From UBA2334 sp964396895 (GTDB taxonomy: Bacteria; Pseudomonadota; Gammaproteobacteria; Burkholderiales; Burkholderiaceae_C): DNA of 64,000 nt. A program made the translations under genes and the position numbers. Shown here piece by piece: positions 14,545-22,069 of the stretch; position 1 is the first letter of the stretch; the number at the start of each line of letters is the position of its first letter. The DNA is taken from positions 79,269 through 143,268 of the forward strand of contig CAYNGJ010000009.1 in the NCBI GenBank assembly GCA_964396895.1, in the 5' to 3' direction. The notes beneath the pieces are model-generated. The model was not told the origin of the DNA. It did not search any database and saw only the letters and a list, made by a program, of their open reading frames with translations.

Positions 14545-15417
14545 ATGGCAAAAATGGTAACCATCAACTTGTTTGACGTGGACTGGTCGAAACAAACCAG
14601 TCAGGCACTGAGCGACACGCTGGAAGAGTTTGCCGCGATGCAGTTGTCAGACCGGTGGCGTGGCGACATCAGACTTGAGCAGGTGGTAAAAGTGGCGGGC
14701 AACCCGGCAACAAAGATGCCAGATCGTTACCACCTTGACTTTTCAAAGGAACGAGCTGTTGGGCCGGGCAAGCTTGGGAGATTGGCACCCATTTCGGGGA
14801 TCAAAATGGGCCAAGACGAGTCGTTTGGCGAAGAGACTGCAGCCGTTTACGTCCCCTCGAAAAAATGGCTGCTGATTTTGAACAACCAATTCGGTATTGG
14901 CCCAACACGCATGGCCGAGTATTTCAATGCGGTTGACAGCATTGGCGCAGGGCGGGAGTTTTTCTACTCCGTCTCACCTCAATTGGATGCTTCCATTCTT
15001 GCCCGGTTGAAAGGCATGTCCAACTTGACATCCATTCAAGTGACGGCAACCATTGACGCTTTAAATGCTGCCCAAAACCCGGTGGGTGTGTCTTTGGCCA
15101 GGGCAACCCAGTCCACGTCAGCCCAGAAGATTTCCTTCACCCTGGCTGCGAATGCAAGCCGAAAGAAGTCCAACTTTTTGAGCATGGTAAACATCAAAAA
15201 CATGGTGACGACGCTTCGATCGCAAGCAGCTGGGGTATCTGTGTTGAAATTGAAAGGCGAAGATCCCACCACGGGGAAAAAAGATCAAGTCATTGACTTG
15301 CTTGAGCACAAAATGAAACGCCAATACAGAGCCGATGAACTCAAAGTTGTCAATCACAGGTACACGCCCCAGTCTCGCTGGGAATTGCTGGACCGCGCCT
15401 TGCGCGGATGGCTCTGA
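14545..15417 (+). CDS. RexA-like / DUF6731-type phage exclusion candidate
   Basis: The 290-residue protein starts at ATG 14545 after AAAGGGAG. It resembles DUF6731 proteins, and in size, placement and layout it resembles lambda RexA: a soluble protein with an N-terminal sensor-like half, LRLEQ-type strands, a central VPSKKWLLILNNQFGIGPTR and a basic C-terminus. It is followed by a four-helix membrane protein (15434-15898) and lies downstream of the repressor, matching the cI-rexA-rexB order. GC content is lower than in neighbouring genes, suggesting separate acquisition. The family call is from memory and the Rex analogy is inference. Confidence 0.55.
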   Translation: MAKMVTINLFDVDWSKQTSQALSDTLEEFAAMQLSDRWRGDIRLEQVVKVAGNPATKMPDRYHLDFSKERAVGPGKLGRLAPISGIKMGQDESFGEETAAVYVPSKKWLLILNNQFGIGPTRMAEYFNAVDSIGAGREFFYSVSPQLDASILARLKGMSNLTSIQVTATIDALNAAQNPVGVSLARATQSTSAQKISFTLAANASRKKSNFLSMVNIKNMVTTLRSQAAGVSVLKLKGEDPTTGKKDQVIDLLEHKMKRQYRADELKVVNHRYTPQSRWELLDRALRGWL

Positions 15418-15433
15418 CTTTCAACGCGAGAGC

Positions 15434-15898
15434 ATGCTGACAACACGGTTCATTGAGGCTTGGGCTCCATTGGGGTTGGCATTTGTGTGCGCTGGTGCAT
15501 GGTTTTGGTTGGATGCTGCCATTGCAGGCAGTTTTTCTAAAGAGCTCTTGGCTGCTCTTTTGTCGGTAGCGGCAATCAGTGCTGGCTTTTTGACAACGGC
15601 ACTCTCCATCCTGCTGCCAATTGGCTCTACCGAGACAGGCAGAAAACTCCAGCGCAACGGGTTTATGCCCGGCATTCACTTGTATTTGCGCAGGGGCGTA
15701 TTGGGTTGTTTGGCTTGGGCTGGTGTGTGTTTGACAGCGTTCTTTTTTCTGCCTGATCCTTCAGCACCCATGGCGCAACATTGGTCAACGGCCATTGTGT
15801 TTTTCACGGCTTATGCGACTGCATCTCTTGTTCGAATTGCAGAAATCTTGCTCAACATTTTTGAACGCATGAGCGACCCCGACGACAAGCAGGGTTGA
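15434..15898 (+). CDS. RexB-like four-helix membrane protein
   Basis: A 154-residue protein from ATG 15434 contains four hydrophobic segments: around residues 10-30 (PLGLAFVCAGAWFWLDAAIA), 37-60, 80-105 (GVLGCLAWAGVCLTAFFFLP) and 115-140. Size and topology match lambda RexB (about 144 residues, four membrane spans). It follows the RexA-like gene by 16 bases and is presumably cotranscribed. In lambda, RexB is an ion channel triggered by RexA; a similar role is inferred from arrangement, not from sequence identity. Confidence 0.55.
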   Translation: MLTTRFIEAWAPLGLAFVCAGAWFWLDAAIAGSFSKELLAALLSVAAISAGFLTTALSILLPIGSTETGRKLQRNGFMPGIHLYLRRGVLGCLAWAGVCLTAFFFLPDPSAPMAQHWSTAIVFFTAYATASLVRIAEILLNIFERMSDPDDKQG

Positions 15899-15971
15899 TC
15901 CTCAGTCATTGCGCGCTTTGTAAAACGCTTTCCTGAGGGTTTACCCCTCGCCCCCGGCAAAGTGTCTTCCC

Positions 15972-16424
15972 ATGAAGACACCACATGCCACCACCCCCAC
16001 GCAGTCCCCGAATAGGCTCACCTTTCTGCGCCGCCCGCTGCCGCCGCCACCCCGCCTGTGGGGTTGGTTGCTGATCACCATTTTGTTGACGGCAACCATA
16101 TGGTTTCTGGCTCCCCAACAGCTGCCTGTGACGGCGTACAAGCTGAGCCTAGTGACGCTGGCCGGGGTGGTGGGCTACTGGATGGACCGCAGCTTTTTCC
16201 CGTATGCGCGGCCCCATTTTTTTATGTGTTCCAGCATGCTGGACGGTGAGCCTGAGCCCTCCTCCAGCTGGGAAATGGGGGATGAAGGCGTGGGCACGGT
16301 GGGCGTGACGTATGGCCAGGTGTTTGCACCTGAGCCCACGCCGTCGCTGGTGTTTGGCCTGGCCATGCTGCGCCGCGCCATCATCATTGGCTGTGCCATG
16401 CTGGCCATGGGCTTGGGGGCCTGA
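15972..16424 (+). CDS. Putative phage holin
   Basis: The 150-residue protein has two N-terminal membrane segments (LWGWLLITILLTATIWFLAP and YKLSLVTLAGVVGYWMDRSF) and a third near the C-terminus (RRAIIIGCAMLAMGLGA). It sits directly before the endolysin gene, the usual place for a holin, and its pattern with the WMDRSFFPYARPH motif resembles putative holins of BcepMu-like prophages. It would form the inner-membrane lesion at lysis time. Start ATG 15972 was taken as the first in-frame Met. Confidence 0.7.
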   Translation: MKTPHATTPTQSPNRLTFLRRPLPPPPRLWGWLLITILLTATIWFLAPQQLPVTAYKLSLVTLAGVVGYWMDRSFFPYARPHFFMCSSMLDGEPEPSSSWEMGDEGVGTVGVTYGQVFAPEPTPSLVFGLAMLRRAIIIGCAMLAMGLGA

Positions 16425-16427
16425 GCC

Positions 16428-17090
16428 ATGCGCCGCAAGCTCGAAGCCGCTTTTGATTTCATCTTGGCTGTGGTCTGTCTGCTGGTGTTGCTGTGGGTTG
16501 TGCTTGGCCCGTCCGAGGCTCACGCCCAAGTGCCAGCCGCAGCCCACGCCCACCGCGCCACGTTGACCCGTGCCGCCCACAGCCAGTGGGGGCTGAATGC
16601 GCCCATTGCTGCATTGGCGGCGCAGGTGCACCAAGAAAGCGGCTGGCAACCCCAGGCGGTGAGCCGTGTGGGTGCAGCGGGCATGGCGCAGTTCATGCCC
16701 AGCACGGCCAAGTGGTGGTGCGGGCTGAATGGCTTGGAACCTGAGCAGTGCCAGCCCACCAACCCCACATGGGCGCTGCGTGCGCTGGTGGGGTACGACA
16801 AGTGGCTGTTTGACCGCACGCCCACGCGCTACAGCGCCTATGACCGCATGCACGTGGCGCTGCGGGCTTACAACGGGGGCTTGGGCCACTGGCAGGCTGA
16901 GGCCAAGGCTACTGGCCTGCGCACGCCCAGCCGCGAGCAGGTGGATGCGGTGTGTGGTGCAGCCCGCCGACACCACAGCCACTGCCCCGAGAACCTGGGC
17001 TACCCGCACCGCATTTTGGTGGTGCTGCAGCCGCGCTATGCGGCATGGGGCCCGGGTGTGGTCCCAGCCAAGGCCTTGGGGGCTTTGTGA
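16428..17090 (+). CDS. Lytic transglycosylase endolysin
   Basis: A 220-residue protein with an N-terminal hydrophobic segment (ILAVVCLLVLLWVVLGPSEA) acts as a signal or signal-arrest anchor. The SLT domain (about residues 50-165) has the catalytic Glu in AQVHQESGW (E70), GAAGMAQFMPSTAKWW and the AYNGG motif. It should cleave peptidoglycan glycan strands by the lytic transglycosylase reaction. The gene starts three bases after the holin and is followed by the spanin pair, completing a lysis cassette. Confidence 0.88.
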   Translation: MRRKLEAAFDFILAVVCLLVLLWVVLGPSEAHAQVPAAAHAHRATLTRAAHSQWGLNAPIAALAAQVHQESGWQPQAVSRVGAAGMAQFMPSTAKWWCGLNGLEPEQCQPTNPTWALRALVGYDKWLFDRTPTRYSAYDRMHVALRAYNGGLGHWQAEAKATGLRTPSREQVDAVCGAARRHHSHCPENLGYPHRILVVLQPRYAAWGPGVVPAKALGAL

Positions 17091-17695
17091 TGCTGGGGCT
17101 TTTTAACCATTTGGGTGCGCGATATGGCATGGGCGTGGCAAGCAATGCGCTGCTGTATGTGGTGCCGCTGCTGGCTTTGGCCTTGGGGCTGGCCGGTGGT
17201 GGCTGGGCAGGCTGGCGCCTGGGCCGCGCACCGCTGCACACCGAGCTGGCCAGCGCCAAGACCGACATGGCCCAGCTGCGCACCACCCATGCCGAGACGG
17301 CCCGCGTGGCTGCGCTGGCGGCTGCAAAGGGCTTGCAGCAGGCGCAACAGCGAGGCGATGCGCTGACCACCGCGCTGGCCGAGCGCCAAGCCCAGATTAA
17401 CCAACTCTCAAAGGACGACGGGGATGCACTCAACCGCCTCACGACTGGCCGCGCTTGCCTTGGTAGCGCTGCTGTGGGGGTGCTCAACAGCGCCCCAAAG
17501 CCAGCCCCCGCAGGACATGGGCCTGCTGTGCCCCAAGCCCCCGGCAGCGTTGCTGCAGCGGATGGGGCCTTTGCCACCGATGCCGATGTCGGGCACTGGG
17601 CCATTGCCGCCCGGGCCCAGTACGGCGACTGCCGCGCCCGGCTTGCCGCGCTGATTGACTGGCACACAGCAGGGGGTGCTCGCCATGAAGATTGA
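17090..17695 (+). CDS. Inner-membrane spanin subunit (Rz-like)
   Basis: The 201-residue protein has an N-terminal membrane helix (ALLYVVPLLALALGLAGGGW) followed by a long helical, Gln/Ala-rich periplasmic stretch (about residues 50-115) expected to form a coiled coil. Position after the endolysin and the nested lipoprotein gene in another frame identify it as an i-spanin. Its start overlaps the endolysin stop (TGATG). The C-terminal part has several Cys. Spanins fuse inner and outer membranes at the last step of lysis. Confidence 0.75.
   Translation: MLGLFNHLGARYGMGVASNALLYVVPLLALALGLAGGGWAGWRLGRAPLHTELASAKTDMAQLRTTHAETARVAALAAAKGLQQAQQRGDALTTALAERQAQINQLSKDDGDALNRLTTGRACLGSAAVGVLNSAPKPAPAGHGPAVPQAPGSVAAADGAFATDADVGHWAIAARAQYGDCRARLAALIDWHTAGGARHED
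17424..17654 (+). CDS. Outer-membrane spanin lipoprotein (Rz1-like), nested
   Basis: A 76-residue frame lies entirely inside the Rz-like gene in a different reading frame. It has a signal peptide with a lipobox (LVALLWGC, Cys about residue 20) and a Pro-rich remainder, exactly the properties of Rz1 o-spanins. The nested arrangement is a known feature of Rz/Rz1 pairs. Confidence 0.8.
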   Translation: MHSTASRLAALALVALLWGCSTAPQSQPPQDMGLLCPKPPAALLQRMGPLPPMPMSGTGPLPPGPSTATAAPGLPR

Positions 17696-18080
17696 GTTTG
17701 AAATTTGGCACCTCATCACGCTGCTGGTGATGTTCATGGGCAGTGTGGCTGGCGCGGGCAAGTTGCTGATGGCGCAGCTGCAGCGCCACCTGGATGACCG
17801 GTTTGAGTCTCAGGACGAGGCCCGCAAAGAAAACCACCGGCAGCTGTCCAGGCGGTTGGATGGCATTGAAACCACCAACAAGGAAGAAGCCAGTCAGTGG
17901 CAGCGGGTGGAGCGTGAGCTGATGAGCCTGAAGGCTGAAATGCCGCTGAACTACGTGCGCCGGGAGGACTACATCCGTGGCCAGAGTGTGATTGAGGCCA
18001 AGCTGGATGGCTTGGCCACCAAGCTTGAAAACGCGCAGTTGCGCATGACCATCAAAGGTGTGACCCATGACCCCCATTGA
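17685..18080 (+). CDS. DUF2730 family phage protein (Mu gp25-like)
   Basis: This 131-residue protein starts with ATG 17685 inside the last codons of the spanin gene. One N-terminal membrane helix (LITLLVMFMGSVAGAGKLLM) is followed by a charged coiled-coil-like region (HLDDRFESQDEARKENHRQL). This layout and the position before the gp26-like, DUF3486 and terminase genes match the DUF2730/gp25 protein of Mu-like phages. Function unknown. Confidence 0.75.
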   Translation: MKIEFEIWHLITLLVMFMGSVAGAGKLLMAQLQRHLDDRFESQDEARKENHRQLSRRLDGIETTNKEEASQWQRVERELMSLKAEMPLNYVRREDYIRGQSVIEAKLDGLATKLENAQLRMTIKGVTHDPH

Positions 18081-18381
18081 CATGGCGCGTGTGCGCCGCG
18101 AATCGCTGCGGTGGCTGGTGCTGCTGACGCTGAACAATGCGCGCCCCATGGGTGCCTTTGAGAGCGTGGTGCTGAGTGTGGCCCAGGCCGAGTACCCCGA
18201 TGCCACGGCATTGGAGCTGCGCCGCGAAATGGACTACCTGGCCGACCGAGAGCTGGTGGAGCTGGACAAACGGCCCGACGGCCGCTGGCGCGCGGAGCTG
18301 ACGCGCTTTGGTGTGGACGTGGCCGAATACACCGTGGATTGCCAGCCCGGCATTGCCCGGCCCGCGAAGTACTGGGGCTGA
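18067..18381 (+). CDS. Mu gp26-like protein
   Basis: The 104-residue protein overlaps its neighbour by 14 bases. It reads RESLRWLVLLTLNNARPMGA, then EMDYLADRELVELDKRPDGR, a winged-helix-like pattern. Its position between DUF2730 and DUF3486 is the same as Mu gp26. Function unknown; a role in packaging initiation has not been shown. Confidence 0.72.
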   Translation: MTPIDMARVRRESLRWLVLLTLNNARPMGAFESVVLSVAQAEYPDATALELRREMDYLADRELVELDKRPDGRWRAELTRFGVDVAEYTVDCQPGIARPAKYWG

Positions 18382-18386
18382 GCGCT

Positions 18387-18965
18387 GTGGGCCGCAAACC
18401 AACCATTGCCCGCTTACCTGCGGACATCAAGGCCTACATTGAGGCCATGTTGGCCACGGGCAGCCAAACGCTGAATGAGCTGATTGCCGACTTGCAGCAG
18501 CGCTACCCGGCTGAGGCCGATGCGGGCAAGTTGCCCAGCCGCAGTGCACTGCAGCGCTATGGCAGCAAGTTGGACCGGCGGCTGTCGGCCATTCGGGCCA
18601 GCACGGAGGCGGCCAAGCTGATTCAGGCCCAGGCGGGCGATGACCAGGACGCCCGCAGCGAAGCACTGATTGCCCTGGTGCAAACAGAACTGTTTGAAGC
18701 CATCCTGGCGCTGCAGGAAGCAGAAGAATTTGATGCAGACGGTAACCCCGTTGACCCCAGCGACCGGGTAGAGCTGCTGAGCAAGGCCGCCAAAAACATT
18801 GCCACGTTGGCGCGCGGCAGCGTGGCCCTGAAGACCTTCCAGGCACAGGCCCGTCAGCGTGCCAAGGAAGCGGCAGCCAGCGTAGACAAGTTGGCCAAGT
18901 CGGGTGGCCTGTCTGCCGATGCCGCCGCTGACTTGCGCCGCCAGATTTTGGGCATTGCGGCATGA
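18387..18965 (+). CDS. DUF3486 family protein, putative small terminase (Mu gp27-like)
   Basis: A 192-residue protein from GTG 18387 (MGRKPTIARLPADIKAYIEA) matches the DUF3486 family. The N-terminal part is a helix-turn-helix type segment, the remainder is long helices (EALIALVQTELFEAILALQE). Members lie directly before the large terminase and are considered candidates for the DNA-recognising terminase subunit. The stop overlaps the terminase start by four bases. Confidence 0.82.
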   Translation: MGRKPTIARLPADIKAYIEAMLATGSQTLNELIADLQQRYPAEADAGKLPSRSALQRYGSKLDRRLSAIRASTEAAKLIQAQAGDDQDARSEALIALVQTELFEAILALQEAEEFDADGNPVDPSDRVELLSKAAKNIATLARGSVALKTFQAQARQRAKEAAASVDKLAKSGGLSADAAADLRRQILGIAA

Positions 18966-20506
18966 CATTGAATGTGAGAGCGGCCCCCATGCCAGCCGTG
19001 CTGCCCAACACGGCGCAGGCGGATGCACCTGCGGCTTTGATGGCCTATCAGCAGCGGTGGGTGGCGGACCCTTCGCCGTTGAAGGTCATTGAAAAGTCGC
19101 GCCGCACGGGCTTGACCTGGGGTGAAGCGGCAGACAACGTGTTGACAGCGGCCAGCGACCGCAGCGCCGGTGGGCAGAACGTGTACTACATCGCCTACAA
19201 CCAGGACATGACGATTGAGTACATCCAGGCGTGCGGGATGTGGGCCAAGGCGTTCAACTACGCAGCTGGGCAGATTGAGGAGGGCTTTTGGGATGGCGAG
19301 AGCGAGGAGGACAAGCACATCAAGACGTACACCATCCGCTTTCCCAACAGTGGGTTTCGGATCGTGGCGTTGTCCAGCAGGCCCAGTAACTTGCGGGGCA
19401 GGCAGGGGGTCATCGTCATTGACGAGGCGGCGTTTCACGAGAAGCTGAAAGAGCTGCTGAAGGCCGCCCTGGCCATGTTGATTTGGGGTGGCAAGGTGCG
19501 GGTGATCAGCACGCACAACGGCACCGACAACCCCTTCAACGAGCTGGTGACCGACATTCGTGCCGGGCGGCGCAAGGGCACGGTGCACCGGGTCACGTTC
19601 CAGGAGGCGGTGGCCGATGGTCTTTACCAGCGGGTGTGCCTGCGACTGGGCAAGCCGTGGCTGGCTGAAGAACAGGCGGCGTGGATGGCGGATGTGTACG
19701 CCTTCTATGGGGATGGCGCTGCCGAGGAGCTGGATTGCACCCCAGCCAACAGCACTGGGGCCTGGCTGAGCCGAGCCTTGATTGAAAGCCGCATGTCGGC
19801 CAACACGCCTGTGCTGCGCTGGGCTTGTAAGCAGGGCTTTGAGGTGCTGCCTGACCACTTGCGCACCGCTGAGTGCCGCGACTGGCTGGAGGGTCAGATG
19901 CAGCCGCTGCTGGAGCGTTTGCCCACGGACGTGGTCAGTTTTGACGGCGAGGATTTTGGCCGCACGGGCGACCTGAGCGTGCACGTGCCACTGCTGCAGC
20001 ACCAGAACCTGGTGCGCCGTTGCCCATTTGTGGTGGAGCTGCGCAATGTGCCGTTTCAGCAGCAGGAGCAGGTGGCGTATTACCTGCTGGACCGCTTGCC
20101 GCGCTTCATGGGCGGTGCGTTCGATGCCCGTGGCAACGGCCAGTACCTGGCCGAACGGGCCATGCAGAAGTATGGGGCCAGCCGCATCAGCCAGGTGATG
20201 TTGTCTGAAAGCTGGTACCGCGAGCACATGCCCCCGGTGAAGGCGGCACTGGAGGATGGCACGCTGGACGAGTTGCCCAAGGACGCCGATGTGCTGGCTG
20301 ACCTGCGGGCGGTGCAGGTCATCAAGGGTGTGCCGCGCGTTCCCGATACCCGCTCCACCGGCGAAGACAAGGGCAAGCGCCATGGTGATGCCGCCGTGGC
20401 GGTGGCGCTGGCGTATTTCGCCAGCCGCGAGCTGAACAAGGGGCCTGTGACGGCCTCCAGCCGACCGCGCCGTGGCAGTTTGCAAAGCGCCCTTCTGGGC
20501 TATTGA
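18962..20506 (+). CDS. Terminase large subunit (Mu gp28-like)
   Basis: The 514-residue packaging motor has a degenerate Walker A (EKSRRTGLTW, residues about 44-53), Walker B VIVIDEAAF with D154/E155, and a coupling motif near VRVISTHNG. The C-terminal nuclease domain shows D328 in FDGEDFGRTGD and the late HGDAAVAVALAY motif. It cuts and packages phage DNA by the headful mechanism used by Mu-like phages. It sits between DUF3486 and the portal as in Mu. Confidence 0.93.
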   Translation: MTLNVRAAPMPAVLPNTAQADAPAALMAYQQRWVADPSPLKVIEKSRRTGLTWGEAADNVLTAASDRSAGGQNVYYIAYNQDMTIEYIQACGMWAKAFNYAAGQIEEGFWDGESEEDKHIKTYTIRFPNSGFRIVALSSRPSNLRGRQGVIVIDEAAFHEKLKELLKAALAMLIWGGKVRVISTHNGTDNPFNELVTDIRAGRRKGTVHRVTFQEAVADGLYQRVCLRLGKPWLAEEQAAWMADVYAFYGDGAAEELDCTPANSTGAWLSRALIESRMSANTPVLRWACKQGFEVLPDHLRTAECRDWLEGQMQPLLERLPTDVVSFDGEDFGRTGDLSVHVPLLQHQNLVRRCPFVVELRNVPFQQQEQVAYYLLDRLPRFMGGAFDARGNGQYLAERAMQKYGASRISQVMLSESWYREHMPPVKAALEDGTLDELPKDADVLADLRAVQVIKGVPRVPDTRSTGEDKGKRHGDAAVAVALAYFASRELNKGPVTASSRPRRGSLQSALLGY

Positions 20507-20514
20507 AAGCACAT

Positions 20515-22068
20515 ATGAGAGCCAAAGGCCTGTACATCAGCCCGACCGAGTTCGTCTCGTTTGCGGAGGCGGACCGTGCTTCAGGGAGTTTGTCTGACCA
20601 CATTGCGACACGTGACCGCAGCCCGGACTTTCGGGCGTTGGGCATGCTGCTGCCCAACCCGGACCCGGTGCTCAAAAAGCAGGGCAAGGACATCAGCGTG
20701 TACGCGGACTTGCGGGCTGACGCGGCGGTGGGTGGCGCCATTCGCCGCCGCAAGTCGGGGGTGGTGATGATGGAGTGGCGTGTGGAGCGCGACAAGGCCA
20801 GCGCCCGCACGGCCAAGCTGGTGGAGTCGGTGTTGAACACGTTGGACATGCGCCGTGTGCTGCGCGAGCTGCTGGACGCGCCGCTGTTTGGCTGGCAAAC
20901 GATGGAGGTGATTTGGACCCCACCTCAATCGGGTGGACCGGTGGTGCCGGTGGATGTGCTGGCCAAGCCGTTGACGTGGTTTCACTTTGACCAGGACAGC
21001 CAGCTGCGTTTTCGCAGCAAGGACCATCCGCTGTTTGGCGAGCGGGTGCCCGAGCGCAAGTTTCTGGTGCCTGCGCAGGATGCCACCTATGCCAACCCAT
21101 ATGGTTTTGCAGATCTGAGCATGGTGTTTTGGCCCACGGTGTTCAAGCGCGGCGGGTTGAAGTTCTGGGTGACTTTCACCGAGAAGTTTGGTATGCCTTG
21201 GTTGGTGGGTAAAACGCCACGGGGCACCCCGGCCCAAGAGCAGGACCGGCTGCTCGACCAGTTGGAGGCCATGGTGCAGGATGCGGTGGCGGTCATCCCT
21301 GACGATGCGAGCATTGACACGCTCAAAGCCGATGGCAAAACGGGCAGCGCAGACCTGTACGAGCGGCTGCTGATGTTCTGCCGCAGCGAAATTGCCATTG
21401 CCTTGTTGGGCCAGAACCAGACCACTGAGAAAGACAGTACGCACGCCAGCGCCACAGCAGGTGCTGGCGTGAGCGATGACCTGCGCGACGCCGATGCCCG
21501 CCTGTGCGAGGCGGCGCTGAACCAGCTCGCACGCTGGATCGTTGACTTGAACGAAGGCGAAGGTGCACCTGCCCCCAAGGTGGAGCTGTACGAGCAGGAA
21601 GAGGTGGACAAAGCCCAGGCCGAGCGCGACGAAATTCTGACCAAAGCGGGTGCCAGGTTGACCAAGGCCTATTTCATGCGCACCTACGACCTGCAGGAGA
21701 CAGACATTGATGCCACCCCCGCCACGCCACTTGGTGGCTTGCAACCCGGCGCGAACCCAACTCAGCCTGGTGTGGAAGGTGCATCACCCACGTCAGCGCA
21801 ACTGGTGGCGTTTGCTGAAAGCATGGCCCGTGGCGCTGATCCCGTGGCCGCACAGACGGATGTGCTGGCTCAGGCAGGCAACAAGGCTGTGGGGGCCATG
21901 GTTGCAAACATCCAGACGATGGTCGATCAGGCCAGCTCCATGCCCGAGCTGCAGCAGGCCATGCTGGACGCCTATGGCAACCTGGGCGGTGACGGGCTGA
22001 CCAAGGTGATGGCTGCGGCCTTTGCCTTGGCGGAGTTGAGGGGCATGGACTCGGTGCCTGAGGCCTGA
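20515..22068 (+). CDS. Phage portal protein, DUF935 family (Mu gp29-like)
   Basis: A 517-residue protein of the DUF935 family, the Mu-type portal through which DNA enters and leaves the head. Recognisable stretches are SVYADLRADAAVGGAIRRRK, DAPLFGWQTMEVIW, GLKFWVTFTEKFGMPWLVGK and IALLGQNQTTEKDSTHASAT. The start could instead be TTG 20503, which overlaps the terminase stop; ATG 20515 is preferred as a standard codon. It is directly followed by the MuF-type gene. Confidence 0.92.
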   Translation: MRAKGLYISPTEFVSFAEADRASGSLSDHIATRDRSPDFRALGMLLPNPDPVLKKQGKDISVYADLRADAAVGGAIRRRKSGVVMMEWRVERDKASARTAKLVESVLNTLDMRRVLRELLDAPLFGWQTMEVIWTPPQSGGPVVPVDVLAKPLTWFHFDQDSQLRFRSKDHPLFGERVPERKFLVPAQDATYANPYGFADLSMVFWPTVFKRGGLKFWVTFTEKFGMPWLVGKTPRGTPAQEQDRLLDQLEAMVQDAVAVIPDDASIDTLKADGKTGSADLYERLLMFCRSEIAIALLGQNQTTEKDSTHASATAGAGVSDDLRDADARLCEAALNQLARWIVDLNEGEGAPAPKVELYEQEEVDKAQAERDEILTKAGARLTKAYFMRTYDLQETDIDATPATPLGGLQPGANPTQPGVEGASPTSAQLVAFAESMARGADPVAAQTDVLAQAGNKAVGAMVANIQTMVDQASSMPELQQAMLDAYGNLGGDGLTKVMAAAFALAELRGMDSVPEA

Positions 22069-22069
22069 C

